DNA of 64,000 nucleotides from Piscicola geometra (Eukaryota; Annelida; Clitellata; Hirudinida; Piscicolidae): NCBI GenBank assembly GCA_943735955.1, contig OX030957.1, positions 10,591,100 to 10,655,099 of the forward strand, read 5' to 3'. Shown piece by piece: positions 11,217 to 22,223 of this stretch (position 1 is its first letter; each line of letters starts with the position of its first letter). The notes under the pieces were generated by a model. It saw only the letters and a program-made list of their open reading frames with translations, ran no database searches and was not told where the DNA came from. The position numbers and the translations under genes were made by a program.

Positions 11217-14200
11217 GACAATGGGGATAAGCTCCCACTGCCTATAAAGTGCTCCTTTACGGCGTGCGTCTCTGTACCGCCTCTGACAACTAAGTCCAAC
11301 TCCTGGCCTGTTCGCGGCGGAACTGCTTCTACTGAGGGAAGAAGGGGCGAAGGCGGGTCACTGGCGCCTTAAAACCAGTCGCTTTGGGCAGATGGGGCTC
11401 GTCAGCCCAGGAAGGCAACCCATCTAGGAGAAGAAAAACTCTGACTACCAACCGCTGCTGCCTTGCAGGCTATCCATTCATGGAAAAGGCTTTGGGAGTC
11501 AACCCCGAGGAAAAATCAGGAGTCGGAGTCCCTAAGGCGGTGGATCGTCATCTATGATGTCCTTCCGGCAACTCTTGCAGCCAAGTCGGCTCTAAGCGTG
11601 GTGCTTGCACCCCCTTGGGTCTAGTCGACAAAGCCGAGAGGGGGGTCCTGTTGTTTGGACAGCACAAGACCTCCACACGCTTTGCCCAGGCTAACGCCCT
11701 GGAGAGGTTCACTCCAGTCTCGCTTTACAGCGAGAGCACAAACAAGAAGACAGCAGTTTACGGGTTATAAGTCCCTGCTCAATTGGCGTAGATCTGGACG
11801 CCACGGGTTGTCTTCAATGGTGGGAGGGACCCTCGCAGTTCCATGGTAACTACCGCCCGTCCTAAGCCGGGCAGCCCCCGGTCAAAAAGGTGTTACCCGT
11901 CACGGCCTGCTTGCTTCAGTGGGTGCCTGGAGCTTAGAGCACAGCTCAACAAGCAGGCCGTTATCTTCACGCACCAAACAACTACAAATACAAAAAGATG
12001 GAGATTCCAGCTCTCCGTATCGCAAGCTGGAACGTACGTACCATGCGCACTGGACTGAGTGATGACCTCCGTGAGATTGAAGACTTTCGCAAGACTGCAG
12101 TCATTGATCATGAGCTGCACAGACTAAACATTGATGTTGCAGCCCTACAGGAAACGCGTCTTCCAGAGTCTGGATCCTTGAGGGAGGAACACTACACGTT
12201 TTTTTGGCAGGGAAAAGGAGAAGAGGAGACCAGGGAACACGGAGTCGGCTTCGCCATCAAGAACACCCTGCTTTGTATGTCCGAACCTCCTTCCCGCGGC
12301 ACAGAGAGAATCCTCACTCTACGCCTTCTCACAGCATCTGGTTTTGCTAATCTTTTGTGCATCTACGCACCGACCATGCAAGCCAGCACTGAGACTAAAG
12401 ATCAATTCTACGAACAACTAAGCAGCGTTGGTGCTACAGTCCCTGCCTCCGAACACCTCTACCTTTTGGGAGATTTTAATGCTCGTGTTGGCTCTGACCA
12501 CGACTCATGGCCAGATGTGCTAGGTCACAATGGCATCGGGAAAACGAACGAAAACGGCCAGAGACTACTCGAATTCTGTTGTTACCACAACCTGTGCGTA
12601 ACAAACACATACTTCCAGAACAAAGCATGTCACAAGGTGTCTTGGAGACATCCAAGATCAAATCATTGGCATCAACTGGACTTGATCATCACCAGGCACA
12701 ACTCTTTGAACAACGTCCGCAGCACCAGAGCTTACCATAGTGCCGATTGCGATACAGACCACTCTCTGATCGCGTCAAAGATAAAGTTGCGCCCCAAGAG
12801 GCTCCACCTCTCCAAGAAGAAATGCCAGCCGAAAATCAACACCTATCAGACCACCCATCAGGCCAAGAATCAGGAGTTCATAGATCGGCTGGAAGAGCTG
12901 CAACACTGCGAACCAAGAGCCTAACGCGGAAGTCAGATGGAATTCGCTCCGGAATACCATCTTCAGAACTGCTTTACTCACGTATGGTAAAAAGGGAACA
13001 CAAGAACACCGATTGGTTCGAAGCGAATGCGGCAGATCTTGAGCCTGTTATTGACGCCAAGAGAAAGGCATTGATCGAATACAAACGCGACCCGAGTCAG
13101 TCCACCTTCGAAGAATTGAAAGCTGCCCGAAGAAAGGCCCAGCGGACGGCTCGACGCTGCGCAAATGACTATTGGCTTCAACTGGCGAATAGCATCCAAC
13201 AAGCGTCAGACGCTGGCAACGTAAGGAGCATGTATGAAGGCATCAAAAAAGCCACAGGCAAGTCAGCAAAGAAGACTGCACCCTTAAAGTCCAAATCAGG
13301 AGAGACCATCACAGACAAAGACAAGCAAATGGCAAGGTGGGTCGAACAATATCTGGAACTTTATTCTAAAGAAAACTCTGTGACTCAGATAGCACTGGAC
13401 GCTATTGAAGATTTGCCAGTCTTGGAAGAGCTGGATGTCGACCCGACCATGGACGAACTCAGCAAAGCTATTGATGCTTTAAAGAGTGGAAAAGCACCAG
13501 GAGACGATGGCATCCCACCAGAAATAATCAAATGCGGTAAACCGTCTCTACTAGAACCACTTCACAAGCTCCTATGCCTATGTTGGAGAGAAGGTAGAGT
13601 TCCACAGGACATGCGCAATGCCAAGATTGTCACCCTGTATGAGAATAAGGGTGACCGCAGCGACTGCAACAACTACAGGGGCATCTCACTGCTTAACGTC
13701 GTGGGTAAAGCTTTCGCACGCGTTGTCCTCAACCGTCTCCAAGTCCTAGCAAGTCGTGTTTATCCTGAATCGCAATGCGGCTTCAGATCAGGAAGATCCA
13801 CAGTCGACATGATCTTCTCCGTGCGTCAGCTCCAGGAAAAATGCAGAGAGCAGCGGATGCCGCTGTATATCGCCTTTATCGACCTAACTAAGGCATTCGA
13901 CCTTGTAAGCAGGAACGGCCTATTTCGGCTACTCAAGAAGATCGGCTGTCCACCTCGGCTGCTCAACATTACAACTTCTTATCACGAAAACACGCAAGGT
14001 GTGGTCAGCTACGATGGGGAGACCTCAGAACCCTTCACAATCAAGAGTGGGGTCAAACAGGATTGTGTGCTAGCGCCTACCTTATTCGGTATCTTCTTCT
14101 CGATGCTGTTGAACTTTGCATTTAAAGAGTCTGCCGAAGGTGTCCATTTACACACCAGAAGTGACGGGAAACTGCTGAACATGGCACGTCTAAGAGCAAA

Positions 14201-15225
14201 GACGAAAATTCGCACTGTCCTCATCAGAGACATGCTGTTCGTGGATGATGCGGCCCTGGTGTCACACACGGAGGAACACCTTCAGCAGCTGATGAATCGC
14301 TTTGCTCAGGCTTGCAGGGAATTCGGTCTGACCATCAGTATCAAGAAAACCAACATCATGGGTCAAGACATTCCTGTTCCACCCTCAATCACAATCGACA
14401 ATTAGGTGCTGGAGGCCACTGACAAGTTCACATACTTGGGTTCCGTCATTACTAGCAGCCTATCCCTCGACATTGAGATTGATAAGAGGCTCGCCAAAGC
14501 AGCTAGCGTCATGGCCAGATTGAGCAAATGTGTATGGACCAACAACCAACTGACACGAAACACCAAGCTCAAAGTGTACCAGGCATGCGTTCTCACCACT
14601 CTGTTGTATGGCAGCGAAACCTGGACAACCTATGCCAGGCAAGAAGATCGTCTCGAAAGCTTTCATCTTCGCTGTCTCCGACGCATCCTTGGCATAACAT
14701 GGCAAGACAAAGTCACCAACACAGCCGTACTCAATCAAGCCAACTCATTCAGCATACACCTCCTTCTATGCCAAAGACGTTTACGCTGGCTGGGTCACGT
14801 GCGTAGAATGGAAGAAGGTCGCATACCCAAGGACATCCTCTATGGCGAGCTGGCTACAGGACAACGTCCAGTTGTTCGCCCGCAACTACGCTTCAAAGAC
14901 GTCTGCAAACGCGACCTCAGACTTACGGGTATCGACCCTGGCAGATGGGAAGAGCTAGCAGATGACCGGAGGGGCTGGCGCTAGACTGTCCACAAAGGCA
15001 TCAAAAAGGGCGAGGAAGAACGCAGACAACATCTAGAATCACGAAGGCAAAGAAGAAAGATGAGGCAGCAGAATCAGGCTCTCGATCCTCCATCCGACTT
15101 CACCTGCAGCCGCTGCAGCAGAGACTGTCGATCCAGGATAGGTCTGCTGAGCCACTCTAGAAGCTGCCGCCTAAGAACACATCAGAGCGCTATTATCATC
15201 TCACGAGATGGATGAATGCCAACAA
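11217..15225 (+). mobile_element. Nested LINE retrotransposon with 10-bp target duplication
   Basis: The word CAGACATTCA occurs at 11207-11216 and again at 15226-15235. Copy B of the host hAT, which lacks this LINE, shows a single continuous equivalent (around 18695-18725, minus strand). This defines the insertion exactly: about 780 bp of 5' UTR, an endonuclease-RT coding region, and a short 3' end GATGAATGCCAACAA without a long poly-A. The element appears full length at both ends, which is unusual for LINEs, but its ORF is broken. It is GC-richer than its surroundings. Confidence 0.85.
11998..15213 (+). pseudogene. LINE APE-endonuclease/reverse transcriptase polyprotein, broken
   Basis: 11998-12924 encodes an APE-type endonuclease: RIASWNVRTMRTG, NIDVAALQETRLPESG (catalytic Glu), LYLLGDFNARVG, and SADCDTDHSLI (catalytic Asp-His). 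A frame change between about 12750 and 12920 leads into the RT at 12747-14405: NAKIVTLYENKGDRSDCNNYRGI, ESQCGFRSGRSTVDMIF, YIAFIDLTKAFDLVSR, SGVKQDCVLAPTLFGIFF and the catalytic box as LFVDDAAL (F-V-D-D). In-frame TAG codons at 14403 and 14982 interrupt the thumb and tail. The frame then continues to a Cys/His finger (TCSRCSRDCRSRIGLLSHSR) and a stop at 15211-15213. Proteins of this type are common in marine-animal genomes, often mis-annotated as craniofacial development protein 2-like. I do not assign a LINE clade. Confidence 0.9.
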
Positions 15226-15664
15226 CAGACATTCAAAGGGGTCTTTTTGGAAATTGGAGTAAACGAGCTGTGGGGAGAAGGCAGGAGGACAAGCAGAGAG
15301 GGTATTTCATGTTATCTAAATATACACTGTGGGCCAAAAAAAATTACCATTGTATATTTGTTTATAACTTTGGCAAATTTTAATCTACTTTTAAAATTTA
15401 TTTGATGGCAAATAATAAAAGGTACTAAAATCGCTATTGTTTTTCTTCAAATCGCTCATAGTGGTAATAGAAAAGTATTTTTATTGAGTATCAAACTTTT
15501 TTTAATGTTTGGTGATACAAATACTAATAGTTAATACAAAAAAAATTTACATTACAACAAACAATACTAAATAATATCGCTGGTACTGTATTGGCCGATA
15601 TCGTTTTTTTATATTCCAACCCTGGGGAGGATCTCCCAAGATTTTCCGCAGATCGCCGCCCCTG

Positions 15665-15771
15665 ATTACCACCCCTCCACCAAACAAACTCATCGATTTT
15701 CGAAAATTGTGAGACCCTTCGAATAGGTCTGGGGGGGGGGGGGGGCTTAACCCCCTGGTTGCGCCACTGGT
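15665..15771. repeat. End of a second hAT-like repeat (CAGTGGCGCAACCAGG terminus)
   Basis: Read on the minus strand, 15771 begins CCAGTGGCGCAACCAGGGGG and runs ~105 bp (with GAAGGGTCTCACAATT) straight into the terminus of hAT copy A. The same order of motifs recurs at 61974-62090. CAGTGGCG-type ends are typical of animal hAT elements. The G-homopolymer at 15731-15746 lies within it. Confidence 0.6.
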
Positions 15772-16159
15772 TAATATCATTTGCATAATTTATGAGTACC
15801 GTTTCTAAGCTAAACCCCAACCATTGATCACTAAATCCAGTGCATCAATAAAATTTGCTTAGTTTTAATGAGCATAATCTAAAATTATATTTATCAACTA
15901 AAATTCTTACTTGGTAAACTTGAAATCCACATCATCAACTTAAGAATCCATATTTTCACCAGATATTATCTTTGAATAATAAAAAAAGTTTAAGAAGCAA
16001 AGAAAATATAAAGGTCATCGATTGAAAAATATAAAACTCTGGTTAAATATTTTTTAATAACTTTTTACAAACTATTTTTAAAATAATAATTATTTTGAAA
16101 AATATCACAAATTTCAAAAGTAATAAATATTTTTAAAAGAATAACTATTTTTTAAAGTA

Positions 16160-17105
16160 TTGAGTATTGAGATCATCGAGAAAAAACAGAAGCAGCCCTC
16201 TTCTATCATAACCTCTCTTTCTCTCAACTCCCATGCTGACGATTCACAGTTATATGTCAGCTTCGATATATCATCTTATAATACTTTTACGTCATCTATA
16301 TCTTCATGGCTATTATCTATGGAAAACTGGTCTAGCTCAATGTCTTTATAATTGAATCCTCTAAAATTTGAACTTATATTTTTTTATTAAAATGGTAAAC
16401 TAATTAATGGTACATGTAATTTCTCCACTCATACTATTGTTCCATCTAATCATATTCGTAGCTAAGGATTGATTTTTGACTCAAAATTAACCTTATCAAA
16501 CCAAATACTATCAGTTACTAAATCTTGCTATTTTCATCTCAGACGTATCGGACAATTATTACCTTACTTAGATGACCCTTCTTTAAAGATGTTAGTCTCA
16601 GCACTTTTTTTTATCTCCAATTGACTATTGTAATTCACTTTATTAAAATTTACCTGAAAGTACTTTGAAACCATGAAATAAAGTATTTAAATATACAGCT
16701 AGAGTCGTTAGCCGTACTCCTATTTATCACCACATTACACCCTCTCTCATCCTATTACATTGGCTCCCCATCAAATTTAGGATTATATTTAAAATCTGTG
16801 TTTTTATCTTTAAATAAAAAACTCCCGAGTATTCCCAATATACCTCAAATCATTAATATATCTCCCTCATAGAAGTAATTTAAGATCATCCACTCAAAAA
16901 CCATTATTTCATTCTATCCTTTAATAACTCTTTTGCTAAACGTTCTTTCATTATGCAGGTTTGGAACTAATTATCTTCTTATTTCTAATTACTTCTAATT
17001 CATTATTTAATTTTCTGAAAACATATCTGTTTAAAAAATTCATTTCATAGCGCTCTTGAATTTGATGAAAGAGCGCTATAGAAATGTATTTGATTGTTTG
17101 ATTGA
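16160..17105 (+). pseudogene. Decayed LINE 3' fragment (RT catalytic box to 3' tail)
   Basis: The frame starting in 16160-16351 carries NSHADDSQLYVSF, equivalent to the YADDTQLY catalytic region of CR1/jockey-like RTs. Downstream, in shifting frames, are the usual C-terminal words (GLIFDSKL, HLRRIGQLLPYLDDPSLK, STQKPLF). It ends with GAAAGAGCGCTATAGAAATG and a TTTGATTGATTGATT tail at about 17070-17105. The same tail motif appears at 28465-28520 and 33236-33300 in reverse. Numerous stops show it is old. Confidence 0.75.
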
Positions 17106-18154
17106 TTCAGTAATCCCCAATTTAATTGTTATATTGCAAGAACATATGAAATCATCTTAGTTAAGTTATAGATTTGAAATCTCAGTCTTAATCAAGCGCC
17201 AAGTTCTTAGGTTGTAAATGTACTTAACAGGTTTTGGAATGAACATTCATATATTTACCACATTGCAGGGGCGGCGATCTGCGGAAAATCTTGGGGGGGT
17301 CCTCCCCAGGGTTGGAATCAAAGAACCGGTATTGGCCAATACAGTACCAGCGATACTATTTAGTATTGTTTGCTGTATTGCTCATTCTTTTTGTATCAAC
17401 TATTAATATTTGTATCGCCAAATATTTAAAAAAAAGCTCGATACTCAATAAAAATACTTTTCTATTGCCACTTTAAGCGATTTGAAGAAAAACAATAGCG
17501 ATTTTAATACCTTTTATTATTGGTCATCTATATAAATTCAATTACAATTAAATTCATAAACTAGCCATCAACCCTATCAATATAAAAACCACCACTCTAA
17601 AAATATACCCACGTTCCACGAGTTTGAAGAAAAATTAAACTTTCTTTTTAAGTTTTAAGCGATTTTAGAAAAAATAATTAGGTTTTGCATTGCGTACTTA
17701 TGGATTCAATTAATGTTATTCTTATATTCTTTCATTCATTTACTTTGTATTTTTTTTTCCAATTATTTAATGAACGACTAAAGAAAACGTTCCACAAATC
17801 CTTTTATTATTTTGACAAATCTATTTATCAGTTCTTTTTGTAAAAAAATTAATTTGCACAGATTTGCATCCATATGCCTATGTCCCAATAAAATAGTGAA
17901 ACTCCTTACAATAGCGTCAAATGTAAGAATAAATGAATAATAATTAAATGTCCGGACAATCTGGCTTTTACAGTCATCATATTATAGAATTATATATAAA
18001 TGTCAAGTCACTAAAAATTTGAGTATCAATATAACATAAATATGAAGCATAACTAACTAGGTAGACAATGAATAAATCTGTATTCATTTTGTTGATGAAA
18101 CTCTAACGATAAATAAACAATTTATTGGGTTAGCCAGTCCAACAGACAGATAAA

Positions 18155-18629
18155 TATACACTCTGGGTAATAAAAAACATGCCGCTATATATTTGTATAT
18201 AACTTTGGGAAATGTAAAGCGATTTTTACTTTTTTTCACTATTTGACTCAGAAATGAATAAGGAACAAGATTTAAGAAACATTTACCTTGTGAAACTGAA
18301 ACAAAGATGAAAACATCGAAAAATGTCATGTAAAAAACATGAAAGAAAAAGTAATAACAAATGTCAAAAAAATTGTAAAAAAATTTAAACTTTAAAAAAA
18401 TTTATAACATTTTTATGTGTTTTATATTACAGTCTTCGCTATTTTCTCACTTTTTTTACTTTCACTAGATGAAGATAATACATATTAAAGGAATCTAAAT
18501 AAATTTTATAACATCTTGTTTTCCTTTAATTTCTGTGTCAAATAGTTTAAAAAATTACAAATCGGTTCAAATTTGCCAAAGTTGTAAACAAATATACAAT
18601 GGCACGTTTTTTTTGGCCCACAGTGTATA
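18155..18629. mobile_element. Mariner-like MITE inside hAT copy B
   Basis: The two ends are inverted repeats about 60 bp long: TATACACTCTGGGTAAT at 18155 and, on the opposite strand, TATACACTGTGGGCCAAA from 18629. Both are followed by matching words (TATATTTGT, AACTTTGGSAAAT). A TA dinucleotide at each end fits Tc1/mariner-type insertion. No transposase is encoded. Copy A keeps one end of the same MITE at the equivalent position (15321 onward), so the insertion predates the split of the two hAT copies. Confidence 0.75.
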
Positions 18630-18741
18630 TTCAGATTACATAAAATACCCTTTCTGCCTGTTCTTCTACCCTCTCCCCACAGCTCGCTAACTAATTTCCA
18701 AAAAGACTCCTCCAAATGTCTGACTGACTGGCAAATTCTTC

Positions 18742-20135
18742 TTCTAGTCTTTTTAAATCTAGACTGTTAAGTATATCCTGATGTGCATGACAAACGGCCA
18801 GTGAATTCAAACGAGGCTGTGTCATAGTTGCACGCAATCAAGTTTTAAAACGCCGCAAAGCAATAAATGACCTCTCTGCTGTACACGACGTTGCTGGAGG
18901 CACAAGCATCAAGCAGATCAGACGTTCTGACTTCGGGATCAGACGTTCTGACTTCGGGATCATAGCTTGCATTTTTTGCGCTTATGCTAAAGTTCCGTAT
19001 TCATTCTGGTCTTTAAACATAGCTAACTGTGAACAAAGACTAGTTGCATTTAGCTCACGATACTGCTTGCAAATATCACCAGTTAGAAACATTGTCTCCA
19101 GCTGCAAGTATGAACGCAAACCAGGAGAATCTCGATTGAACCTTTCTGTGAGTTGCATGATTGCAATATATAGGACAGCGTAATATGCTGCTCGATAATG
19201 TTTCTCTGGTTTTGTTGCTACATAAGCTGGGTCTAGCCCACAATACTTTTGTGGCGGTTTTTGCACCCGAGGTACAGCAATCGGCTCAAGATCATATGCC
19301 AAAACCATACTGGTCGCTGCAACCATTCCACTGACCTCGGCACTTGCTCACTGCAACGACTTTTTTAACTATTCCAGAAGTGAAAACACCAAAACAACTA
19401 GCTTGAGGGTCAGTGTAGTAGTGTCCTGTTGAAAAAAGCCTCGAGCCTTTTTAGCTGTTTCATCAGCAGTAACAATGGAAGCAAATGATTCCAAGCTAAC
19501 AAGTTACACTTCATATTGTTCAAGCCCAGAAGACACTGCAGATACTCTGACCAGCCATCTTGTAGGACAAAGAAGTTTTATACTATACTTTTCATTCAGT
19601 GGCTCATCAGACAAGTCAGTTATAAGAGATACTAAAGCATCACTAAACTTCTTCTTGAACTTCCCTGAAAGATTGTACAAGGCACCTAACTCTTGGACAA
19701 ACTGAAGTGAATTGCTCACATAGGGATTTGCGGCAGCTGTGTGCTGGGCAACATTATTTGCACAGTGTGCAGAACAGTGGAAAAACAATGCAAGTGGCTG
19801 CTGACAGCTGATAATAGCCTGACAACCGTTATATCGGCCGCTCATGCTAGCAGCGCCGTCATAGGTCTGAGCTCTTAGTTTTTCTATAGATAGCATAATT
19901 CTGATCAGAACATCTTTTACTACAGCACATTATGTTTTTCCGGTCGTGTCTGGTGGGCTGAACAAACCAATAAACTGTTCATTAACATTTAAAGCTTCAT
20001 CAACAAAACGAATGCTTTCGATTTCTGCTCAAACACATTGCAGTCTTGTGTGCCGTCAACCACAACACCAAACTGGCATGACTCGGCATTAACAGTGCAC
20101 ACTGTGTTTCTAACGATAGAATGAGTTAAAAGCAT
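18742..20135 (-). pseudogene. hAT transposase remnant (DUF4371/ZMYM1-like), copy B
   Basis: The minus strand at 19504-19896 encodes KLRAQTYDGAASMSGRYNGC, HCSAHCANNVAQHTAAAN and FVQELGALYNLSGK, matching copy A nearly word for word. The hAT dimerisation region, SCTAERSF then LRRFKT and NSLAVCHAHQDI, lies at about 18765-18910. An 18-bp segment repeated in tandem at 18923-18960 and several stops and frameshifts show it is not functional. Confidence 0.85.
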
Positions 20136-20997
20136 CAGCATTTTATTTTTGCAGTCATGTGATATGAAACTTTTAGTTTGATTTAACTACAACTTTAGTT
20201 AATTTTTGAAGCCTTTTGAAATTCATTAACTTTGGTTCATCTAAAAAATTCAAAGGGTCGATATTGAGGTGGACATCAGAACCCCCTATGAACATCACCC
20301 ATGCAAAATAAGTAACACAATGTGAATGATTTTTTTATAGTATAAAATTTATACAAATGTAAATCTGTCTGTTTGCATAAAGTGAACCGATATTTTCTGA
20401 AAAACATCCTGAATGTCTGCTTGCGAAAATTGAAAATTATAATTTTTTATAAATATAATTCATTAATTTAAATCATAAATATAAAAAGAAGAGTAGGTGG
20501 AGGAGTATTTGAGTAAGCAAAGAATAGTTTTGCTTCAGGCAGCTATCACTATTACTACGCCTACCCAAAATATATTACTGAATAAAAATTCTGTTTCATG
20601 CTATGGTTGACGATTATGCTTGTATTAATATAGGAGTTAAGAAATTATTTTATTTGAAAAAGTGAAGGGGGTCCATGTTAAGATGGACCCCAGGACCCCC
20701 CCTAGCATCGCTGCATGGAGATAAAAAGAAAAGTAGATGAAGGAGTATTTAATTAAGCAAAGAATATTTTTTTAGACAGCTATCCCTATAACTAAACATA
20801 CTCACAATGTATTACTGTATAAAAATTCATTTTTATGCCATGGTTGACGATTATGTTCATATCAAAATTTAAAAAATTAGATAAAAAGATTGGAAAAAAG
20901 TGGGGGGGTCCACATTAAGGTGGAACCCCCCCACTAAAAAATAGTGGGGGGGTCCTGACCCCAGGACCCCCCCAGGATCGCCGCCCATGCCACATTG

Positions 20998-21952
20998 TGC
21001 TTGTAATGATGGTCAAATAAAACGGATCAAGAAAGCACATATATTGTTTATAAAGCTTTTTTTAATAAAAAAATTACATTAAAAAAATTTAGTTTTAAAA
21101 TTGTTTTAAAAAAATTTAATTTATATAAAGTGGTTTTAACCGTTTTTGGAAACCCCACTTTCTGAAAACATGATAATAAAAACTATTAAGCTAATAGGTA
21201 TAATAACTCAATCTTCGAATAGTTGTATTTAACAGGTTTTGGAACTCACTTTTACAATTGAAAAATTTGTTACCACTTTGGTATATATTTTCAAAAAAGT
21301 TATAAAAATTAGTAGATAGGCATAATATTTAGCATAAGAATTTCTATCAAATAAATTAAAGTATTCAAGAAGGTATTTAAGAAATGTAGGAAAAATGCAG
21401 TTATTTATTATTAAAGTTAAATATATAACTTTTTTTCGAATTATTGGAAAAAAGATAGAAACAGCATTTAGGCATTTTTTAAACTTTATATTTCGCTCAA
21501 AAAACAGAAGTGAAACTATAAAAACAAATTATTAAAACGTCTTGAATAGTTCTTTTTTGAAAAATCGATCGGAACAATAATGTTATAATTGATGTGAAGA
21601 GAAAAAGACGAACAACTAATATGCACTGACCTAATAAAATGTAACTAACGATGATACATATTTTTTTAGCAAGCATAAGGAATAATAGGCGAGGCTAATA
21701 TATGTAGCTAGAAGCCGTTGAAGTTAAGCTTTATGGTTTAAAAATTATAATTGTTCAATGAAACAATGACGATACGAAGATTTAATAATTTTACAATCTT
21801 GATAAATAATCATCACTAGCTCTTTGAGAAGTTCAAGTTTTAACATAAATTATATTTAGACAAAGTAAAAATAGTTTTTTATAAATTCACCAAAATCATC
21901 TAACCAATATCTTTAATATCATCTTGACGACTTCACAGCAGCAACAAATAGT
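20998..21952. other. AT-rich intergenic DNA
   Basis: No gene or repeat family could be supported here. The part next to the cecropin-like gene (21840-21952) would contain its 3' UTR. Confidence 0.4.
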
Positions 21953-22171
21953 TTACACTTGAAATGGAATGCTTATGTTGATTCCCTTTTCGAGCACCTT
22001 TCTCAAACCTCGTTTAATCTCCTTGCCCACTTTTTCAGTACTTCTGCCTATTTCTTTGCCAATTCTTTCAAATGGTTTACCTAATCTCCTTAGTCGCCCT
22101 CCTTTAGCCTGGTAAACACTCACTGCCACTAGGAGAACAAGCACTAGTATTATTACTTTAGTCGACACCAT
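21953..22171 (-). CDS. Secreted cationic amphipathic peptide, cecropin-like (72 aa)
   Basis: A single-exon frame with an N-terminal signal peptide (MVSTKVIILVLVLLVAVSVY, likely cleaved near residue 22-24), followed directly by a mature peptide of about 48-50 residues with no propeptide. The mature part has 14 Lys/Arg against 5 Glu (net about +9) and no cysteine. Its start, GRLRRLGKPFERIGKEI, resembles the N-terminal amphipathic helix of insect cecropins (GxLKKLGKKIERAGK). An 11-residue internal repeat is visible: ERIGKEIGR at 35-43 and EKVGKEIKR at 46-54. By analogy it would be secreted and insert into microbial membranes; the antimicrobial role is inferred. A TATA-like element lies about 45 nt upstream. 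A related signal peptide occurs in the gene at 29935-31413. Alternatives are a venom-like, hormone or structural peptide. Confidence 0.7.
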   Translation of the reverse strand: MVSTKVIILVLVLLVAVSVYQAKGGRLRRLGKPFERIGKEIGRSTEKVGKEIKRGLRKVLEKGINISIPFQV

Positions 22172-22213
22172 TTTAAAGTTTATTCTCTACAGGGTAGCTT
22201 CAGTTTGTTCAAA

Positions 22214-22223
22214 TCGATTTATA
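22214..22223 (-). promoter_or_regulatory. TATA-like box of the cecropin-like gene
   Basis: CTATAAATCG on the minus strand lies about 45 nt upstream of the ATG at 22171. That spacing would put transcription start very near the coding sequence, giving a short leader of ~15-25 nt. The call rests on consensus and spacing only. Confidence 0.45.

Larger units (their letters stand above)
5882..15664 (+). mobile_element. hAT transposon copy A (ZMYM1-like transposase family) with nested insertions
   Basis: Left end CATGGGCGGCGATCC at 5882 and inverted right end (GATCGCCGCCCCTG) at 15664 match the two ends of copy B (17266-20989). Internal sequence aligns with the reverse complement of copy B over the subterminal region, the transposase remnant and the 3' noncoding region. 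Two younger elements sit inside: a foldback-like element (about 5948-8900) and a LINE (11217-15225). Removing them leaves about 2.8 kb. No matching 8-bp target duplication was found: the left flank CTATTTTC does not match the right flank. The right end abuts another hAT-like end (see 15665-15771). Confidence 0.75.
17266..20989 (-). mobile_element. hAT transposon copy B, intact ends with perfect 8-bp TSD
   Basis: The element is bounded by CAGGGGCGGCGATC at 17266 and the inverted CATGGGCGGCGATC ending at 20989. The octamer CCACATTG flanks it on both sides (17258-17265 and 20990-20997), the duplication expected of hAT transposition. Its interior is homologous to copy A in opposite orientation. 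It contains a TA-inserting MITE (18155-18629) and, at 18060-18153, a stray + strand piece resembling copy A around 9897-9975. The transposase is broken. Size including the MITE is 3724 bp. Confidence 0.9.
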
